Assembly: GCF_026274175.1 (NCBI RefSeq)
Contig: NZ_JAPHNL010000057.1
Coordinates: forward strand, 1-64,000
DNA: 64,000 nucleotides
Direction of reading: 5' to 3'
Source of the DNA: Streptomyces beihaiensis
GTDB lineage: Bacteria > Actinomycetota > Actinomycetes > Streptomycetales > Streptomycetaceae
Position numbers and translations under genes: made by a program. Below, one piece after another: positions 30,721-39,335 of the stretch. The notes under the pieces were generated by a model, which did no database searches, was not told the origin of the DNA, and saw only the letters and a program-made list of their open reading frames with translations. How positions within the stretch are numbered: position 1 is the first letter of the stretch; each line of letters begins with the position of its first letter.

Positions 30721-31212
30721 ATGAACAACCAGGACCTCAGCCCACCGGGCTACGGCACACTCATCCGCATCGCCCGCGAGGCCAAGGGCTGGAGCCCGGA
30801 AACCGCGGCGGCGAACATGCCGTTCCGCTTCTCGGGATCCAGCTGGCGCCAGATCGAGGCCGGCTACCGGGGAAGCGGCGAGAAGCGCAAGCGAGTCCCC
30901 GGCAAGGCGTCCACGGTGGCCGCCATGGCACGCACCGTCGGGATCACCTCCGACCGACTGGAGGAGCACCATCGCGAGGCCGCCGCGATCCTGCGGGAGA
31001 TGGAGCACCAGGACGCGCAGCGGGCGCCCGCCATGCCGGAGGTGCTGCAATCGGCTCCCGCTCACGTACGCCGCATGATCGACGCAGCCCTGGAGGACGT
31101 GGACCCCGAAGACAGGGCGACCGTTCTGCGCGAGATGGCAGCCGACTACGAGGCGGTCATGGCACAGCGGGCCCGCATGCGGGGGCCTCAACGCCCTCGC
31201 CATGCGGGTTAG
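30721..31212 (+). CDS. XRE-type regulator, probable immunity repressor
   Basis: A 163-residue protein. Residues 10-60 (YGTLIRIAREAKGWSPETAA, then SGSSWRQIEAGYRG) are an XRE-type helix-turn-helix of a kind common in Streptomyces mobile elements. The C-terminal half is helical (VRRMIDAALEDVDPEDRATV, LREMAADYEAVMAQ) and likely oligomerises. GGGGGAG precedes the ATG. Being transcribed away from the lytic operon next to the attachment site is the usual place for a lysogeny repressor. Confidence 0.82.
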   Translation: MNNQDLSPPGYGTLIRIAREAKGWSPETAAANMPFRFSGSSWRQIEAGYRGSGEKRKRVPGKASTVAAMARTVGITSDRLEEHHREAAAILREMEHQDAQRAPAMPEVLQSAPAHVRRMIDAALEDVDPEDRATVLREMAADYEAVMAQRARMRGPQRPRHAG

Positions 31213-31263
31213 TTCGATCGCCCGAACCGCACATCACGGTTAAGTCACGGTCTTGGCATATGC

Positions 31264-31335
31264 AGTGACCCCCTGTCACTTCCGACGCACGATGCGTCTT
31301 CCCCGTGCATTTATGCATGGGGAACCGACGCACGA
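31264..31335. promoter_or_regulatory. cluster of three inverted repeats
   Basis: Three dyads stand in a row: AGTGAC/GTCACT (31264-31280), GACGCA/TGCGTC (31284-31298) and CCCCGTGCAT/ATGCATGGGG (31301-31322, one G-U). CCGACGCACGA occurs twice (31282-31292, 31325-31335). They fill the leader of the next gene and may be operator sites, RNA structure or both. Confidence 0.6.
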
Positions 31336-31351
31336 GCGACAGGAGTCGGCC

Positions 31352-32251
31352 ATGATTTTGGCCATCGTCGCGAGCGTGCTCGGCGGCATCATGATCTGTG
31401 GGGGTCTGTTCTTGCGGCGCCTCCTCGGCGAAATCGCCGAGCTGAGGCGACAGATCACACGGTGCGACAGGCAGATGCGCGCCCAGCGTGCCCGTGAGAA
31501 TTTTCTGAGACAGCTGCTCGCCCAAGACGAGGATGACGACAGGCACGGGGACGACCCCCTGCCACAGAGGGCGGTGGCAAATGGCTACGCCCCGATCACT
31601 GAGCCGCAGGCCGAGGTGGCTCGGCCGGTGCGGCGCAAAGGCCACCTGGGGCTCCACATCGGCGGCATCGCCGCAGCCCTGACGTCCGTCACCACGATCG
31701 TCCGTCAGGCGCTGCGCCTCCACACCGCCCAGGCCACCACAGCGGTGGCAGGCGTCGCCGTCACCTCGGCCACGGCCGCCCTGATCACCATGCAGCCCTG
31801 GAGCGCCGAAGACAGCGAGGCGCCCGCCTCCGCCCCCACCGGCCTGGCCTCGCCCTACACCCGGCCCACTCGGCACCAGACCTCGCCCACGCCCAGCAGC
31901 AGCCCGACCACCGGCGCGCTCACCCAGCCGCCCTCCCCTGACAGCTTGCCGAGCGTCAGCCCGTCAGAAGCCTTCACACTCTCGCCGTTCCCGAGCGTGG
32001 TGGCCGGCAGCCCCGATCCCGCCCGAACCGCTCCCCCCAGGACCCACCGGCTCAGCGACCAGCATGCCCCGCATGGCAGAGGCAGCCGGAAAGGCGAGGG
32101 GGGCAACCGCGGCAGCTCGCCCAAACCTGCCCCTCACGGCCAGAGCAGAGAGGGCGGCCACAGCAGGCCCTCCGCGCCCCCCGGTCAGGCGCGGGGCAGA
32201 CCCAAGCCAGGTCCTGCCGCGGCTGCCCACGGGAAGGGCGCCCACGGCTGA
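31352..32251 (+). CDS. membrane-anchored Pro/Ser-rich protein
   Basis: A 299-residue protein. ATG at 31352 has AGGAG at the right distance. The N-terminal segment MILAIVASVLGGIMICGGLF is a membrane anchor, followed by a charged coiled-coil-like part, a second hydrophobic segment near residues 124-150 (AALTSVTTIVRQ, VAGVAVTSATAALI) and a ~130-residue Pro/Ser/Thr/Gly-rich tail. Last phage gene before the attachment junction and in line with the repressor, so likely made in the lysogen. Exclusion of other phages is a reasonable guess, not shown. Confidence 0.75.
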   Translation: MILAIVASVLGGIMICGGLFLRRLLGEIAELRRQITRCDRQMRAQRARENFLRQLLAQDEDDDRHGDDPLPQRAVANGYAPITEPQAEVARPVRRKGHLGLHIGGIAAALTSVTTIVRQALRLHTAQATTAVAGVAVTSATAALITMQPWSAEDSEAPASAPTGLASPYTRPTRHQTSPTPSSSPTTGALTQPPSPDSLPSVSPSEAFTLSPFPSVVAGSPDPARTAPPRTHRLSDQHAPHGRGSRKGEGGNRGSSPKPAPHGQSREGGHSRPSAPPGQARGRPKPGPAAAAHGKGAHG

Positions 32252-32268
32252 AGATCGCTGACCACAGG

Positions 32269-32308
32269 CTGCGGCCGTCACCGGAATACGGGGGCGGCCG
32301 CAGTTTTT
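32269..32308 (+). terminator. intrinsic terminator at the prophage right end
   Basis: CTGCGGCCG (32269-32277) and CGGCCGCAG (32295-32303) form a 9-bp GC stem followed by TTTTT (32304-32308), a textbook terminator for the plus-strand gene ending at 32251. Confidence 0.9.
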
Positions 32309-32385
32309 ACCCACAGGCGAATGACTACCTCGGTGGTGCCGATGCCGAAGGCGCCCACCGCGAGGGCGAGCAGGGCGAGAGGCAT
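32278..32385 (-). pseudogene. N-terminal fragment of an MFS efflux gene cut by the prophage
   Basis: From ATG 32385 the frame reads MPLALLALAVGAFGIGTTEV then VI, the typical first membrane helix of DHA1-type drug exporters (arabinose-efflux-like), and then leaves the family after about 22 residues (RLWVKTAAAPVFR, stop). AGGAAG lies seven bases before the ATG, so this is the real start of the host gene. Codons from about 23 on are phage DNA, including its terminator. The rest of the gene should be at the prophage's other end. Confidence 0.85.
32309..32335. other. attachment junction (attR/attL)
   Basis: The junction is placed between the T-run of the phage terminator (ends 32308) and the point where the reading frame becomes MFS-like (about 32320-32335). 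No long repeat or tRNA is involved, which fits a serine integrase that uses a short core inside a coding gene. Exact core cannot be fixed without the other end. Confidence 0.65.
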
Positions 32386-32509
32386 GAAGCATCTTCCTGG
32401 GGTGGTGGGGACGAGCGGAGTCCGGGGGCCGGAGTCCATAAGTTTACGCACGGAACAAAGTGTCCCGCACCCAGTGTCCCGCGAGGTTACGAAGACATGG
32501 ACCGCTGCC

Positions 32510-33532
32510 TCACAGCTCCAGACGGGCCGCGATGGGCAGATGGTCGCTCCCGGTCCTCGGCAGCGTCCACGACGACCTGGGTTCGATCCCCTTGACCATG
32601 ATCTGGTCGATGCGGGCCATCGGGAACGACGCGGGCCAGCTGAAGCCGAAGCCGGTGCCGGTGGCGCCCTGCGTGGAGCGCATCTGGGAGGTCACGGCCT
32701 TCAACGCCCGGTCATTCATGGTGCCGTTGAGGTCGCCGAGCAGGATCACCTTGCCGAGCCTCTCACGGGATATGGCGCGGCCGAGCGCGTTCGCGCTGGT
32801 GTCGCGCTGGCTGGCGGTGAACCCCGAGTGCAGCTTGACGCGGACGGACGGCATGTGCGCGACGTACACCGCGACCCGGCCGTGCGGTGTGGTGACGGTG
32901 GTGCGCAGCGCGCGGACCCAGCCCAGTTTGATGTCGACGGGCTCGGTACCGGAGAGCGGGTAGTGGCTCCAGATACCGACGGTGCCCTCCACCTTGTGGT
33001 ACGGGTACGTCGCGGCGAGCGCCTTCTCGTACGTGGGCACGTCACGCGCGGCCAGTTCCTCCAGGGCGAGGATCTGCGCGCCGGAGGCGGCGACCGACCT
33101 GGCGGTGCCGGTCGGGTCCGGGTTGTCGGCGTTGACGTTGTGGGTGGCGACGGTGAGGTCGCCGTCGCCGTGCTGCTTGTGCGTCAGAAGCCCGCCGAAG
33201 AGGTTGAACCAGACGATCGCCGGGAGCAGCACCGCGAGCACGGCGGTCGCCGACTTCCGTACGAGAGCGAGGACCAGCAGCACCGGGACGAGCAGCCCGA
33301 GCCAGGGCAGGAACGTCTCGGTCAAGGAGCCCAGATTGCCGATGGTGTTGGGGATGTGGGCGTGCACCAGCATGACGAGCGCGAGCAGCGCCGCCAGCAC
33401 GGCGACGACGACGCCACGCCGCCAGTAGCCGCGGTCGGTGCGCAGTCGCTCGCCGAAGCGCCGGACTCTGGCCCCCGGTCCGGTGTGCCGCACCGTTCCG
33501 TCGCCGTATCCACCGCCGTGCGCCTGCGCCAT
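32510..33532 (-). CDS. endonuclease/exonuclease/phosphatase-family membrane protein
   Basis: A 340-residue protein. Three membrane segments lie within residues 38-115 (VVVAVLAALLALVMLVHAHI, LPWLGLLVPVLLVLALV, AVLAVLLPAIVWFNLFGGLL). The rest is an EEP (DNase I-like) domain with THNVNADNPD, LEEL, YVAHMPS, ILLGDLNGT and GSDHLPI, carrying the metal-binding Asn, Glu and catalytic His-Asp pairs. The catalytic part lies outside the cell if the anchor follows the positive-inside rule. Substrate unknown. First intact host gene after the prophage. Confidence 0.88.
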   Translation of the reverse strand: MAQAHGGGYGDGTVRHTGPGARVRRFGERLRTDRGYWRRGVVVAVLAALLALVMLVHAHIPNTIGNLGSLTETFLPWLGLLVPVLLVLALVRKSATAVLAVLLPAIVWFNLFGGLLTHKQHGDGDLTVATHNVNADNPDPTGTARSVAASGAQILALEELAARDVPTYEKALAATYPYHKVEGTVGIWSHYPLSGTEPVDIKLGWVRALRTTVTTPHGRVAVYVAHMPSVRVKLHSGFTASQRDTSANALGRAISRERLGKVILLGDLNGTMNDRALKAVTSQMRSTQGATGTGFGFSWPASFPMARIDQIMVKGIEPRSSWTLPRTGSDHLPIAARLEL

Positions 33533-33708
33533 GCCCTCGTCGCCTCACTGCCTGCCGTCCCGCCGCCCCGCCCGGAAAACACTAGGCGATCGGCGACGGT
33601 GCTCCATCACATCCGTACGGCCACGAGGACGAGCGGATCGGTGTTCGAAGTTCCGGACGCCAGGGGCATGACGGACTCTGTGACGAAACCCGCATATTCG
33701 GCGGGGTG

Positions 33709-34383
33709 TCAGGCAGTTGTCGGCGCTTGCGTGCGCAGGCCGGTCAGGACGCCGTCGACGATGCGTTCGGCGAGGTCCTCGGCGAGCGGCCCGTCGGGGC
33801 GCATGACGCTGCGCAGCAGCATCGGTCCGGTGAACAGGTCGGCCGCGAGCTCGACGTCCGTGCCGGGCGCGAGTTCGCCGTCGGCCAGGCCGCGCCGCAG
33901 CACGTCGTACATGACGCGGCGGCGCGGTTCGACGACCACTTCGTGGTAGGCGTCCCACAGCTTGGGCAGGGTCTTCATCTGCGCGAACACGTTGTGCAGC
34001 AGCGCCGATGAGCGCATGTTGAGGCCGCGCCTGCGCATGTGTTCGAGGAGACGGATCAGGTCGTCGCGCATGGAGGTGCCGGGCAGCACCGCGTCCGGCA
34101 CCTCCATGGAGGCCACGACGTCGACGAAGAGCGCCTCCCGGCCTTTCCAGCGGCGGTAGATGGTGGCCTTGCCCACTCCGGCGGTGCGGGCGATGCGCTC
34201 GATGGACAGCTCGGCGAGCGGCACTCCGTCCTCGATGAGCTGGACGACCCCTTCGACGATGGCCTGTTCCACGGCCTCACTGCGCGGCCTGCCCCGCGCC
34301 GGAGCGCCGCGTTCCGGCACGCCCTGGGCCCGACCGCCGTACCGCGCCCGTCGAGCGGTCGTCGCCTCTTGGGTCTCCACCAT
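33709..34383 (-). CDS. TetR-family repressor
   Basis: A 224-residue regulator. Residues 35-85 hold the TetR helix-turn-helix (VVQLIEDGVPLAELSIERIA, RTAGVGKATIYRRWKGREAL). The C-terminal ligand domain resembles regulators with a TetR_C_16-like helical core (RDDLIRLLEHMRRRG). It lies directly downstream of the MFS exporter in the same orientation and probably controls it. The N-terminal 30 residues are extra and Arg-rich. Confidence 0.9.
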   Translation of the reverse strand: MVETQEATTARRARYGGRAQGVPERGAPARGRPRSEAVEQAIVEGVVQLIEDGVPLAELSIERIARTAGVGKATIYRRWKGREALFVDVVASMEVPDAVLPGTSMRDDLIRLLEHMRRRGLNMRSSALLHNVFAQMKTLPKLWDAYHEVVVEPRRRVMYDVLRRGLADGELAPGTDVELAADLFTGPMLLRSVMRPDGPLAEDLAERIVDGVLTGLRTQAPTTA

Positions 34384-34418
34384 TTCCGCCTTTCCTACGA
34401 CCCCCGGTCTCCCGCCCC

Positions 34419-34457
<39 letters not shown>

Positions 34458-34509
34458 AGCGATTCTCCCAGGGCTGTTCTCCTCTCCCCCGCTTCCCCTT
34501 CCGCCAGGG

Positions 34510-36105
34510 CTACCTGCCCGCGCCGACCTTCTCCTGCACATCGCCGTCGGGGGCCGGCCGGGCCGGCGCCTTGCCCGGCAGGAACACCGCGGTGACGACG
34601 GCGCCGAGCAGCGCGACACCCGCCGCCCACAGCGCGGTGACGTGCATGGCGTGCAGGAAGGCGTCGTTGGCCGGGCCGACGAGCGCCTGCCCCTTGGGGC
34701 CGAGCTTCTGCGCGACGCCCAGCGTCGCCTCGATGGACGAGCCCGCCGTCTCGCGCAGCCCGGCCGGGAGCATGCCGAGCTTGCTCTCGATGCCGCCGCG
34801 GTAGGCGGTGGCGAGCACGGAGCCGAGCACGGCGATGCCCAGCGCGCCGCCGACCTGGCGGAAGGTGTTGCTGAGCGCGGAGGCGGAACCGGCCTTCTCG
34901 CGCGGCAGCGCCTGCATGATCACCACACTGGTCGGGGTCATGACGTGCGCCATGCCGGTACCCATGAGGAAGAACATGACCTCGAGGATCCAGATGGGCG
35001 TGGTCTTGTCGAGGATGTTGAACGCGGCGAGCATGCCGGCGAGGAGCACGAGGCCACCGGTCGTAGTGGCGCGTACGCCGATCTTGGCGACGACGAGCCG
35101 GGCGCGCGGCGCGAAGATCAGCTGGGCGGCGGCGAGCGGCAGCATCAGGGCTCCGGTCTGCAGCGGCGAGTATCCGCGCACGCTCTGCGTGTAGAACACG
35201 GAGAAGAACGTGATGCCCATGAGGGCGAAGAAGACGAGCGCGATGGCGGCCATCGCGGCGGAGAAGACCTTGTTCTTGAAGTAGTCGATGTCGATCGACG
35301 GGTGGTCGCAGCGCTTCTCGTAGACGACGAAGCCTACGAGGACGACGAGGCCCGCGGCGATGGTCGACAGGACGGTGGCGTTGGCGAAGTCGCCCTTGTC
35401 ACCGCCCTTGATGATCCCGTAGACGAGCAGGACGAGACCGACGATGGACAGCAGGACGCCGACGGGGTCGATCCGGCCCGGCCTGGGATCCTTGGAGTCG
35501 GGCACGAGCACGATCATCAGCACGATGGCGAGGATCACGATCGGCACGTTGACCAGGAAGACCGAGCCCCACCAGAAGTGGTCGAGCAGCAGTCCGCCGG
35601 TGATCGGCCCGATGGCGATGGCCAGGCCGACGCCGCCCGCCCAGATGCCGATGGCCTTGGGCTGCTCCTCGCGCTCGAAGACGTTCATGAGGACGGCGAG
35701 CGTGGCCGGCATGACGAAGGCGGCGCCGAGCCCCATGACCGCGCGGAAGGCGATGAGCTGGGCCGGTGAGCCGGACTCGGCGGCCATCGCGGATCCGAGT
35801 CCGAAGACGGCGAGCCCGCCGAGGAGCACCTTCTTGCGGCCGAGACGGTCGCCGAGGAGCCCGGCGGTGAAGAGGAGCCCGGCGAAGACGAGCGTGTAGG
35901 CGTTGATCGCCCACTCGAGTTCGCTCTGGGTGGCCCCGATGCCGGTCGGCGCCGGGGTCGAGATGGTCTTGATGGCGACGTTGAGGATCGAGTTGTCGAG
36001 GACGACGATCAGCAGGCTCAGCATGAGCACACCGAGGATCGCCCACCGACGGCGGTGCACGGCCTCGGGTATGCGCGGGGCCTGCGGAACGGCGGGATTG
36101 GTCAT
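34510..36105 (-). CDS. MFS drug exporter, DHA2 (14-helix) family
   Basis: A 531-residue EmrB/QacA-type transporter with about 14 membrane helices. Family motifs: [13 protein letters not shown] in helix 1 (motif D1), GDRLGRKK between helices 2 and 3 (motif A), and [14 protein letters not shown] (motif C). It exports drugs in exchange for protons. The divergent upstream region holds a TetR-type operator (36130-36148), and the repressor gene follows it. Confidence 0.93.
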   Translation of the reverse strand: MTNPAVPQAPRIPEAVHRRRWAILGVLMLSLLIVVLDNSILNVAIKTISTPAPTGIGATQSELEWAINAYTLVFAGLLFTAGLLGDRLGRKKVLLGGLAVFGLGSAMAAESGSPAQLIAFRAVMGLGAAFVMPATLAVLMNVFEREEQPKAIGIWAGGVGLAIAIGPITGGLLLDHFWWGSVFLVNVPIVILAIVLMIVLVPDSKDPRPGRIDPVGVLLSIVGLVLLVYGIIKGGDKGDFANATVLSTIAAGLVVLVGFVVYEKRCDHPSIDIDYFKNKVFSAAMAAIALVFFALMGITFFSVFYTQSVRGYSPLQTGALMLPLAAAQLIFAPRARLVVAKIGVRATTTGGLVLLAGMLAAFNILDKTTPIWILEVMFFLMGTGMAHVMTPTSVVIMQALPREKAGSASALSNTFRQVGGALGIAVLGSVLATAYRGGIESKLGMLPAGLRETAGSSIEATLGVAQKLGPKGQALVGPANDAFLHAMHVTALWAAGVALLGAVVTAVFLPGKAPARPAPDGDVQEKVGAGR

Positions 36106-36129
36106 GCGTACGAGCCTAAACCCATTTCG

Positions 36130-36148
36130 ATACGGAACCGTCTCGTAT
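36130..36148. promoter_or_regulatory. TetR-type operator
   Basis: ATACG and CGTAT half-sites flank a 9-base spacer (ATACGGAACCGTCTCGTAT) 25 bases upstream of the MFS start codon. The likely binding site of the TetR protein at 33709. Confidence 0.65.
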
Positions 36149-36348
36149 TTGAACGAACGCTCGAAGCGTTACCGAGCCTTTACGAGGCTTTGCGGGGCTT
36201 CACGGAACTCCGCGCGCTGCGACACGGACCGTTGCGCACCGTCACGGGGACCGGGTCCCCTGGCGCGCGGGCGGCACGCGATGCCACCATGGGAGGCGAT
36301 CCGGGGACGCCGTGAGGGCGCCTCGAGACGACATGAAGGAGCGTTGCG

Positions 36349-37236
36349 ATGACGCAGCAGCTTTCGGCTGCGCGGAACGAGTCCGCGCCGCAGCCGTCCG
36401 GCAGCAGCAACCCCAAGGCGCTGTACGGCGGAAAGACGAGCCGTCGCCTGACCGTGCGGGACATCGGCCTCGCCAAGGAGCGCGGCGAGAAGTGGCCCAT
36501 GCTGACCGCCTACGACGCGATGACGGCGTCGGTCTTCGACGAGGCCGGCATCCCCGTCCTCCTCGTCGGCGACTCGGCGGGCAACTGCCACCTCGGCTAC
36601 GAGACGACCGTCCCGGTCACCCTGGACCAGCTCACCATGCTCTCGGCGGCCGTGGTCCGCGGCACCAGCCGCGCCCTGATCGTCGGCGACCTGCCCTTCG
36701 GCTCCTACCAGGAGGGCCCCACGCAGGCGCTGCGCTCGGCGATGCGCCTGGTCAAGGAGGCGGGCGTCGGCGCGGTCAAGCTGGAGGGCGGCGAGCGCTC
36801 GTACGACCAGATCCGGCTGCTCGTCGAGTCCGGCATCCCGGTCATGGCCCACATCGGCCTGACCCCGCAGTCCGTCAACACCCAGGGCTACCGGGTACAG
36901 GGCCGCGGCGAGGAAGCGGCGGCGCAGCTGCTGCGGGACGCGAAGGCGGTCCAGGACGCGGGCGCGTTCGCGGTCGTACTGGAACTCGTTCCGGCCGAAC
37001 TCGCCGCGGAGGTCACCCGGGTCCTGAACATCCCGACCGTCGGGATCGGCGCGGGCCCCGACACGGACGCGCAGGTCCTGGTGTGGACGGACGCGCTGGG
37101 CCTGACCGGTGGCAAGATGCCGCGCTTCGTGAAGCAGTACGCAAGCCTGCGGTCGGTCATGTCCGACGCGGCGCAGGCGTTTGCCGAGGACGTGATCGGC
37201 GGAACGTTCCCTCTGGAGGAACACTCCGTCCACTAG
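36349..37236 (+). CDS. panB: 3-methyl-2-oxobutanoate hydroxymethyltransferase (ketopantoate hydroxymethyltransferase)
   Basis: A 295-residue enzyme that adds a hydroxymethyl group from methylene-tetrahydrofolate to 2-oxoisovalerate, the first step of pantothenate and coenzyme A synthesis, in the cytoplasm. Conserved segments are MLTAYDAMTASVFDEAGIPV, LVGDSAGN (Mg2+-binding Asp), VGDLPFGSYQ, AVKLEGG, VMAHIGLTPQSVN and IGAGPDTDAQVLV. The first 25 residues are a variable tail. GAAGGAG precedes the ATG. Ends in a 13-bp hairpin. Confidence 0.97.
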   Translation: MTQQLSAARNESAPQPSGSSNPKALYGGKTSRRLTVRDIGLAKERGEKWPMLTAYDAMTASVFDEAGIPVLLVGDSAGNCHLGYETTVPVTLDQLTMLSAAVVRGTSRALIVGDLPFGSYQEGPTQALRSAMRLVKEAGVGAVKLEGGERSYDQIRLLVESGIPVMAHIGLTPQSVNTQGYRVQGRGEEAAAQLLRDAKAVQDAGAFAVVLELVPAELAAEVTRVLNIPTVGIGAGPDTDAQVLVWTDALGLTGGKMPRFVKQYASLRSVMSDAAQAFAEDVIGGTFPLEEHSVH

Positions 37237-37251
37237 CCACAGCGGCACGAC

Positions 37252-37287
37252 CGCGGCCCGCCGATCTTCCCCCGTCGGCGGGCCGCG
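37252..37287 (+). terminator. panB terminator
   Basis: CGCGGCCCGCCGA (37252-37264) and TCGGCGGGCCGCG (37275-37287) are perfect 13-bp arms with a 10-base loop, 16 bases after the panB stop. Confidence 0.88.
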
Positions 37288-37324
37288 TGCTGTAGGGGCG
37301 GACCGGCGCGCGTCGCAGCGAGAC

Positions 37325-37395
37325 CTGTCGGCGATATATCGGCGGCTGTCGGTATCCGTAGGTGGGCTGTCGGTGATCTGTCGGTGGGTTGTCGG
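37325..37395 (+). promoter_or_regulatory. five phased CTGTCGG direct repeats in the ABC exporter promoter
   Basis: TGTCGG starts at 37326, 37347, 37368, 37379 and 37390, giving spacings of 21, 21, 11 and 11 bases, so all copies lie on about the same face of the helix. The last ends 23 bases before the start codon of the ABC ATPase gene. Heptamer direct repeats spaced by 11 or 22 bases are how SARP-type activators bind, and a large SARP/AfsR gene lies at 39336-42920. A CGATATATCG palindrome sits between the first two. Confidence 0.7.
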
Positions 37396-37418
37396 TGGCG
37401 GCTGACACCTTGGTGGGC

Positions 37419-38441
37419 ATGACGCGAATCGACAACACCTCCGCGAGCGACCGCCAGGTCGCCGTGTCCGTGCGGGGCCTTGTCAAGCACTTCGGTGCGA
37501 CCAAGGCCCTGGACGGCGTGGACCTGGATGTGCACGAGGGCACCGTCCTCGGCGTGCTCGGGCCCAACGGCGCCGGCAAGACCACGCTCGTCCGCTGCCT
37601 GTCCACCCTGATCACCCCCGACGCCGGCACCGCGATCGTGGCCGGCTACGACGCGGTGCGCCAGCCGCGGCAGCTGCGCCGCGTGATCGGCCTCACCGGG
37701 CAGTACGCCTCGGTCGACGAGAAGCTCTCGGGCCGCGAGAACCTGTACATGATCGGGCGCCTGCTCGACCTGTCCCGCAAGGAGTCCCGCTCCCGCGCGG
37801 ACGCCCTCCTGGAGCGTTTCTCGCTCACCGACGCGGCGACCCGCCCCGCCCGCACGTACTCCGGCGGCATGCGCCGCCGCCTCGACCTGGCCGCCTCGAT
37901 GATCGGCCGCCCGCACGTCCTCTACCTGGACGAGCCGACGACCGGCCTCGACCCCCGTACCCGCAACGAGGTGTGGAACGAGGTCGAGGCGATGGTGCGA
38001 GACGGCGTGACCGTCCTGCTCACCACCCAGTACATGGAGGAGGCCGAGCAGCTGGCCTCCGAGCTGACCGTCATCGACCGCGGCAAGGTCATCGCCAGCG
38101 GCGGCATCGAGGAGCTGAAGGCGAAGGTCGGCGGCCGCACCCTGCGCGTCCGCCCGGCCGACCCGCGGGAGCTGCGCCCGCTGGCCGCCGCCCTGGACGA
38201 GTCGGGCCTGACCGGCCTGGCCACGTCCACGGCGGACCCCGAGTCCGGCACGGTCCTCGTGCCGGTCCTCAGCGACGAGCAGCTCACGGCCGTCGTCGGC
38301 GCGGTCACCGCGCGCGGCATCACGATCGGCTCGATCGCCACCGAACTGCCCAGCCTGGACGAGGTGTTCCTCTCCATCACCGGCCAGAAGGCGTCCACTC
38401 CGCAGGACGCCAGGCCCGAGCTCGAGGAGGTCGCCGTATGA
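37419..38441 (+). CDS. ABC exporter ATPase (DrrA-like)
   Basis: A 340-residue ATPase of the daunorubicin-resistance type. Walker A GPNGAGKTT near residues 49-57, signature YSGGMRRRLDLA, Walker B VLYLDEPTTGLD, and a H-loop replaced by Q (LLTTQYMEEAEQL), which is usual in DrrA proteins. The C-terminal ~90 residues are the DUF4162-type domain. It powers efflux through the permease encoded next (ATGA overlap). No ribosome site is seen before the ATG; expression is probably near-leaderless from the repeat-bearing promoter. Confidence 0.93.
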   Translation: MTRIDNTSASDRQVAVSVRGLVKHFGATKALDGVDLDVHEGTVLGVLGPNGAGKTTLVRCLSTLITPDAGTAIVAGYDAVRQPRQLRRVIGLTGQYASVDEKLSGRENLYMIGRLLDLSRKESRSRADALLERFSLTDAATRPARTYSGGMRRRLDLAASMIGRPHVLYLDEPTTGLDPRTRNEVWNEVEAMVRDGVTVLLTTQYMEEAEQLASELTVIDRGKVIASGGIEELKAKVGGRTLRVRPADPRELRPLAAALDESGLTGLATSTADPESGTVLVPVLSDEQLTAVVGAVTARGITIGSIATELPSLDEVFLSITGQKASTPQDARPELEEVAV

Positions 38442-39280
38442 GCGCCACCACCTTGTCCCCCGCCGCCCCCACCATCAGGGTCGACGCCGACCCGAAGATC
38501 GGCCTGCGCGGTCATCTGCGCCACACCGGCGCGCTCATCCGCCGCAACCTGCTGTGGATCAGGCAGGACCCGGAGTCGATGTTCGACGCGATCTTGATGC
38601 CCGTCGTCTTCACGCTGCTGTTCGTCTACGTCTTCGGCGGCTCGATCGGCCAGGCCCTCGGCGGCGGCCAGGACGCCTACGTCCAGTACGTGATCCCCGG
38701 CATGGTCGCGATGATGAGCATGAACATCGCGCAGGCCGTCGGCACCGGCTTCAACGAGGACTTCCACAAGGGCATCATGGACCGTTTCCGGTCCCTGCCC
38801 ATCGGCCGCGCGTCGGTCCTGATCGCGAAGGTCTCGGTGGAGCTGCTGCGCCTGCTGGTCGCCACCTCGGTCGTGATGGTCGTGGCGGTCCTCGTCGGCT
38901 TCGACATCAACGGCCACTGGGGCGGCCTGTTCGCCGCCGTCGGCCTGTCGGCGCTGTTCGGCTCGGCCGTCATGTGGATCTTCCTGGTGCTCGGTGTGAC
39001 CATGAAGAGCGCCCAGTCCGTGCAGGCGATGGGCTTCCTGGTGATGATGCCGCTGCAGTTCGGCTCGTCGATCTTCGCGCCGACCGGCTCGATGCCCGGC
39101 TGGCTGCAGAGCTTCACCACGTACAACCCGATGTCCGGGCTCGCGGACGCGGCGCGCGGTCTGATGCTCGGCGGCGGCCACCCGATCGCCCACGGCCTGA
39201 CGGTGACGCTCGCCTGGACGGCGGGACTGACGCTGGTCATGGCGCCGGTCGCGATCCGCAAGTTCACGAAGAAGAGCTGA
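38438..39280 (+). CDS. ABC-2 type exporter permease (DrrB-like)
   Basis: A 280-residue membrane protein with six predicted helices (MPVVFTLLFVYVFGGSIGQA, then VIPGMVAMMSMNIAQA, LLVATSVVMVVAVLVGFDI and so on) and the ABC-2 signature (FNEDFHKGIMDRFRSLPIGR, then YNPMSGLADAARGLM). Forms the channel partner of the ATPase upstream, whose stop it overlaps by 4 bases. Substrate unknown; lipids or a polyketide are typical. Confidence 0.93.
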   Translation: MSATTLSPAAPTIRVDADPKIGLRGHLRHTGALIRRNLLWIRQDPESMFDAILMPVVFTLLFVYVFGGSIGQALGGGQDAYVQYVIPGMVAMMSMNIAQAVGTGFNEDFHKGIMDRFRSLPIGRASVLIAKVSVELLRLLVATSVVMVVAVLVGFDINGHWGGLFAAVGLSALFGSAVMWIFLVLGVTMKSAQSVQAMGFLVMMPLQFGSSIFAPTGSMPGWLQSFTTYNPMSGLADAARGLMLGGGHPIAHGLTVTLAWTAGLTLVMAPVAIRKFTKKS

Positions 39281-39335
39281 ACGAGCCGACCTACGGTCTG
39301 CCTGTCCGACGTACCGCCTGTCGATTCGGTACGCG

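Larger units (their letters stand above)
1..32320. mobile_element. integrated temperate phage (right-hand part)
   Basis: Large and small terminase subunits with an adjacent HNH endonuclease, RuvC-like and RecA-like recombination genes, a divergent XRE repressor region, phage tRNA genes and dozens of tiny overlapping minus-strand genes identify a tailed-phage prophage. Its right boundary is set by a truncated host MFS gene directly after the last phage terminator. The left part (portal, head, tail, lysis and presumably integrase) is outside the window. No integrase or excisionase was recognised in the part that is visible. The right boundary is an estimate to within about 20 bases. Confidence 0.93.
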
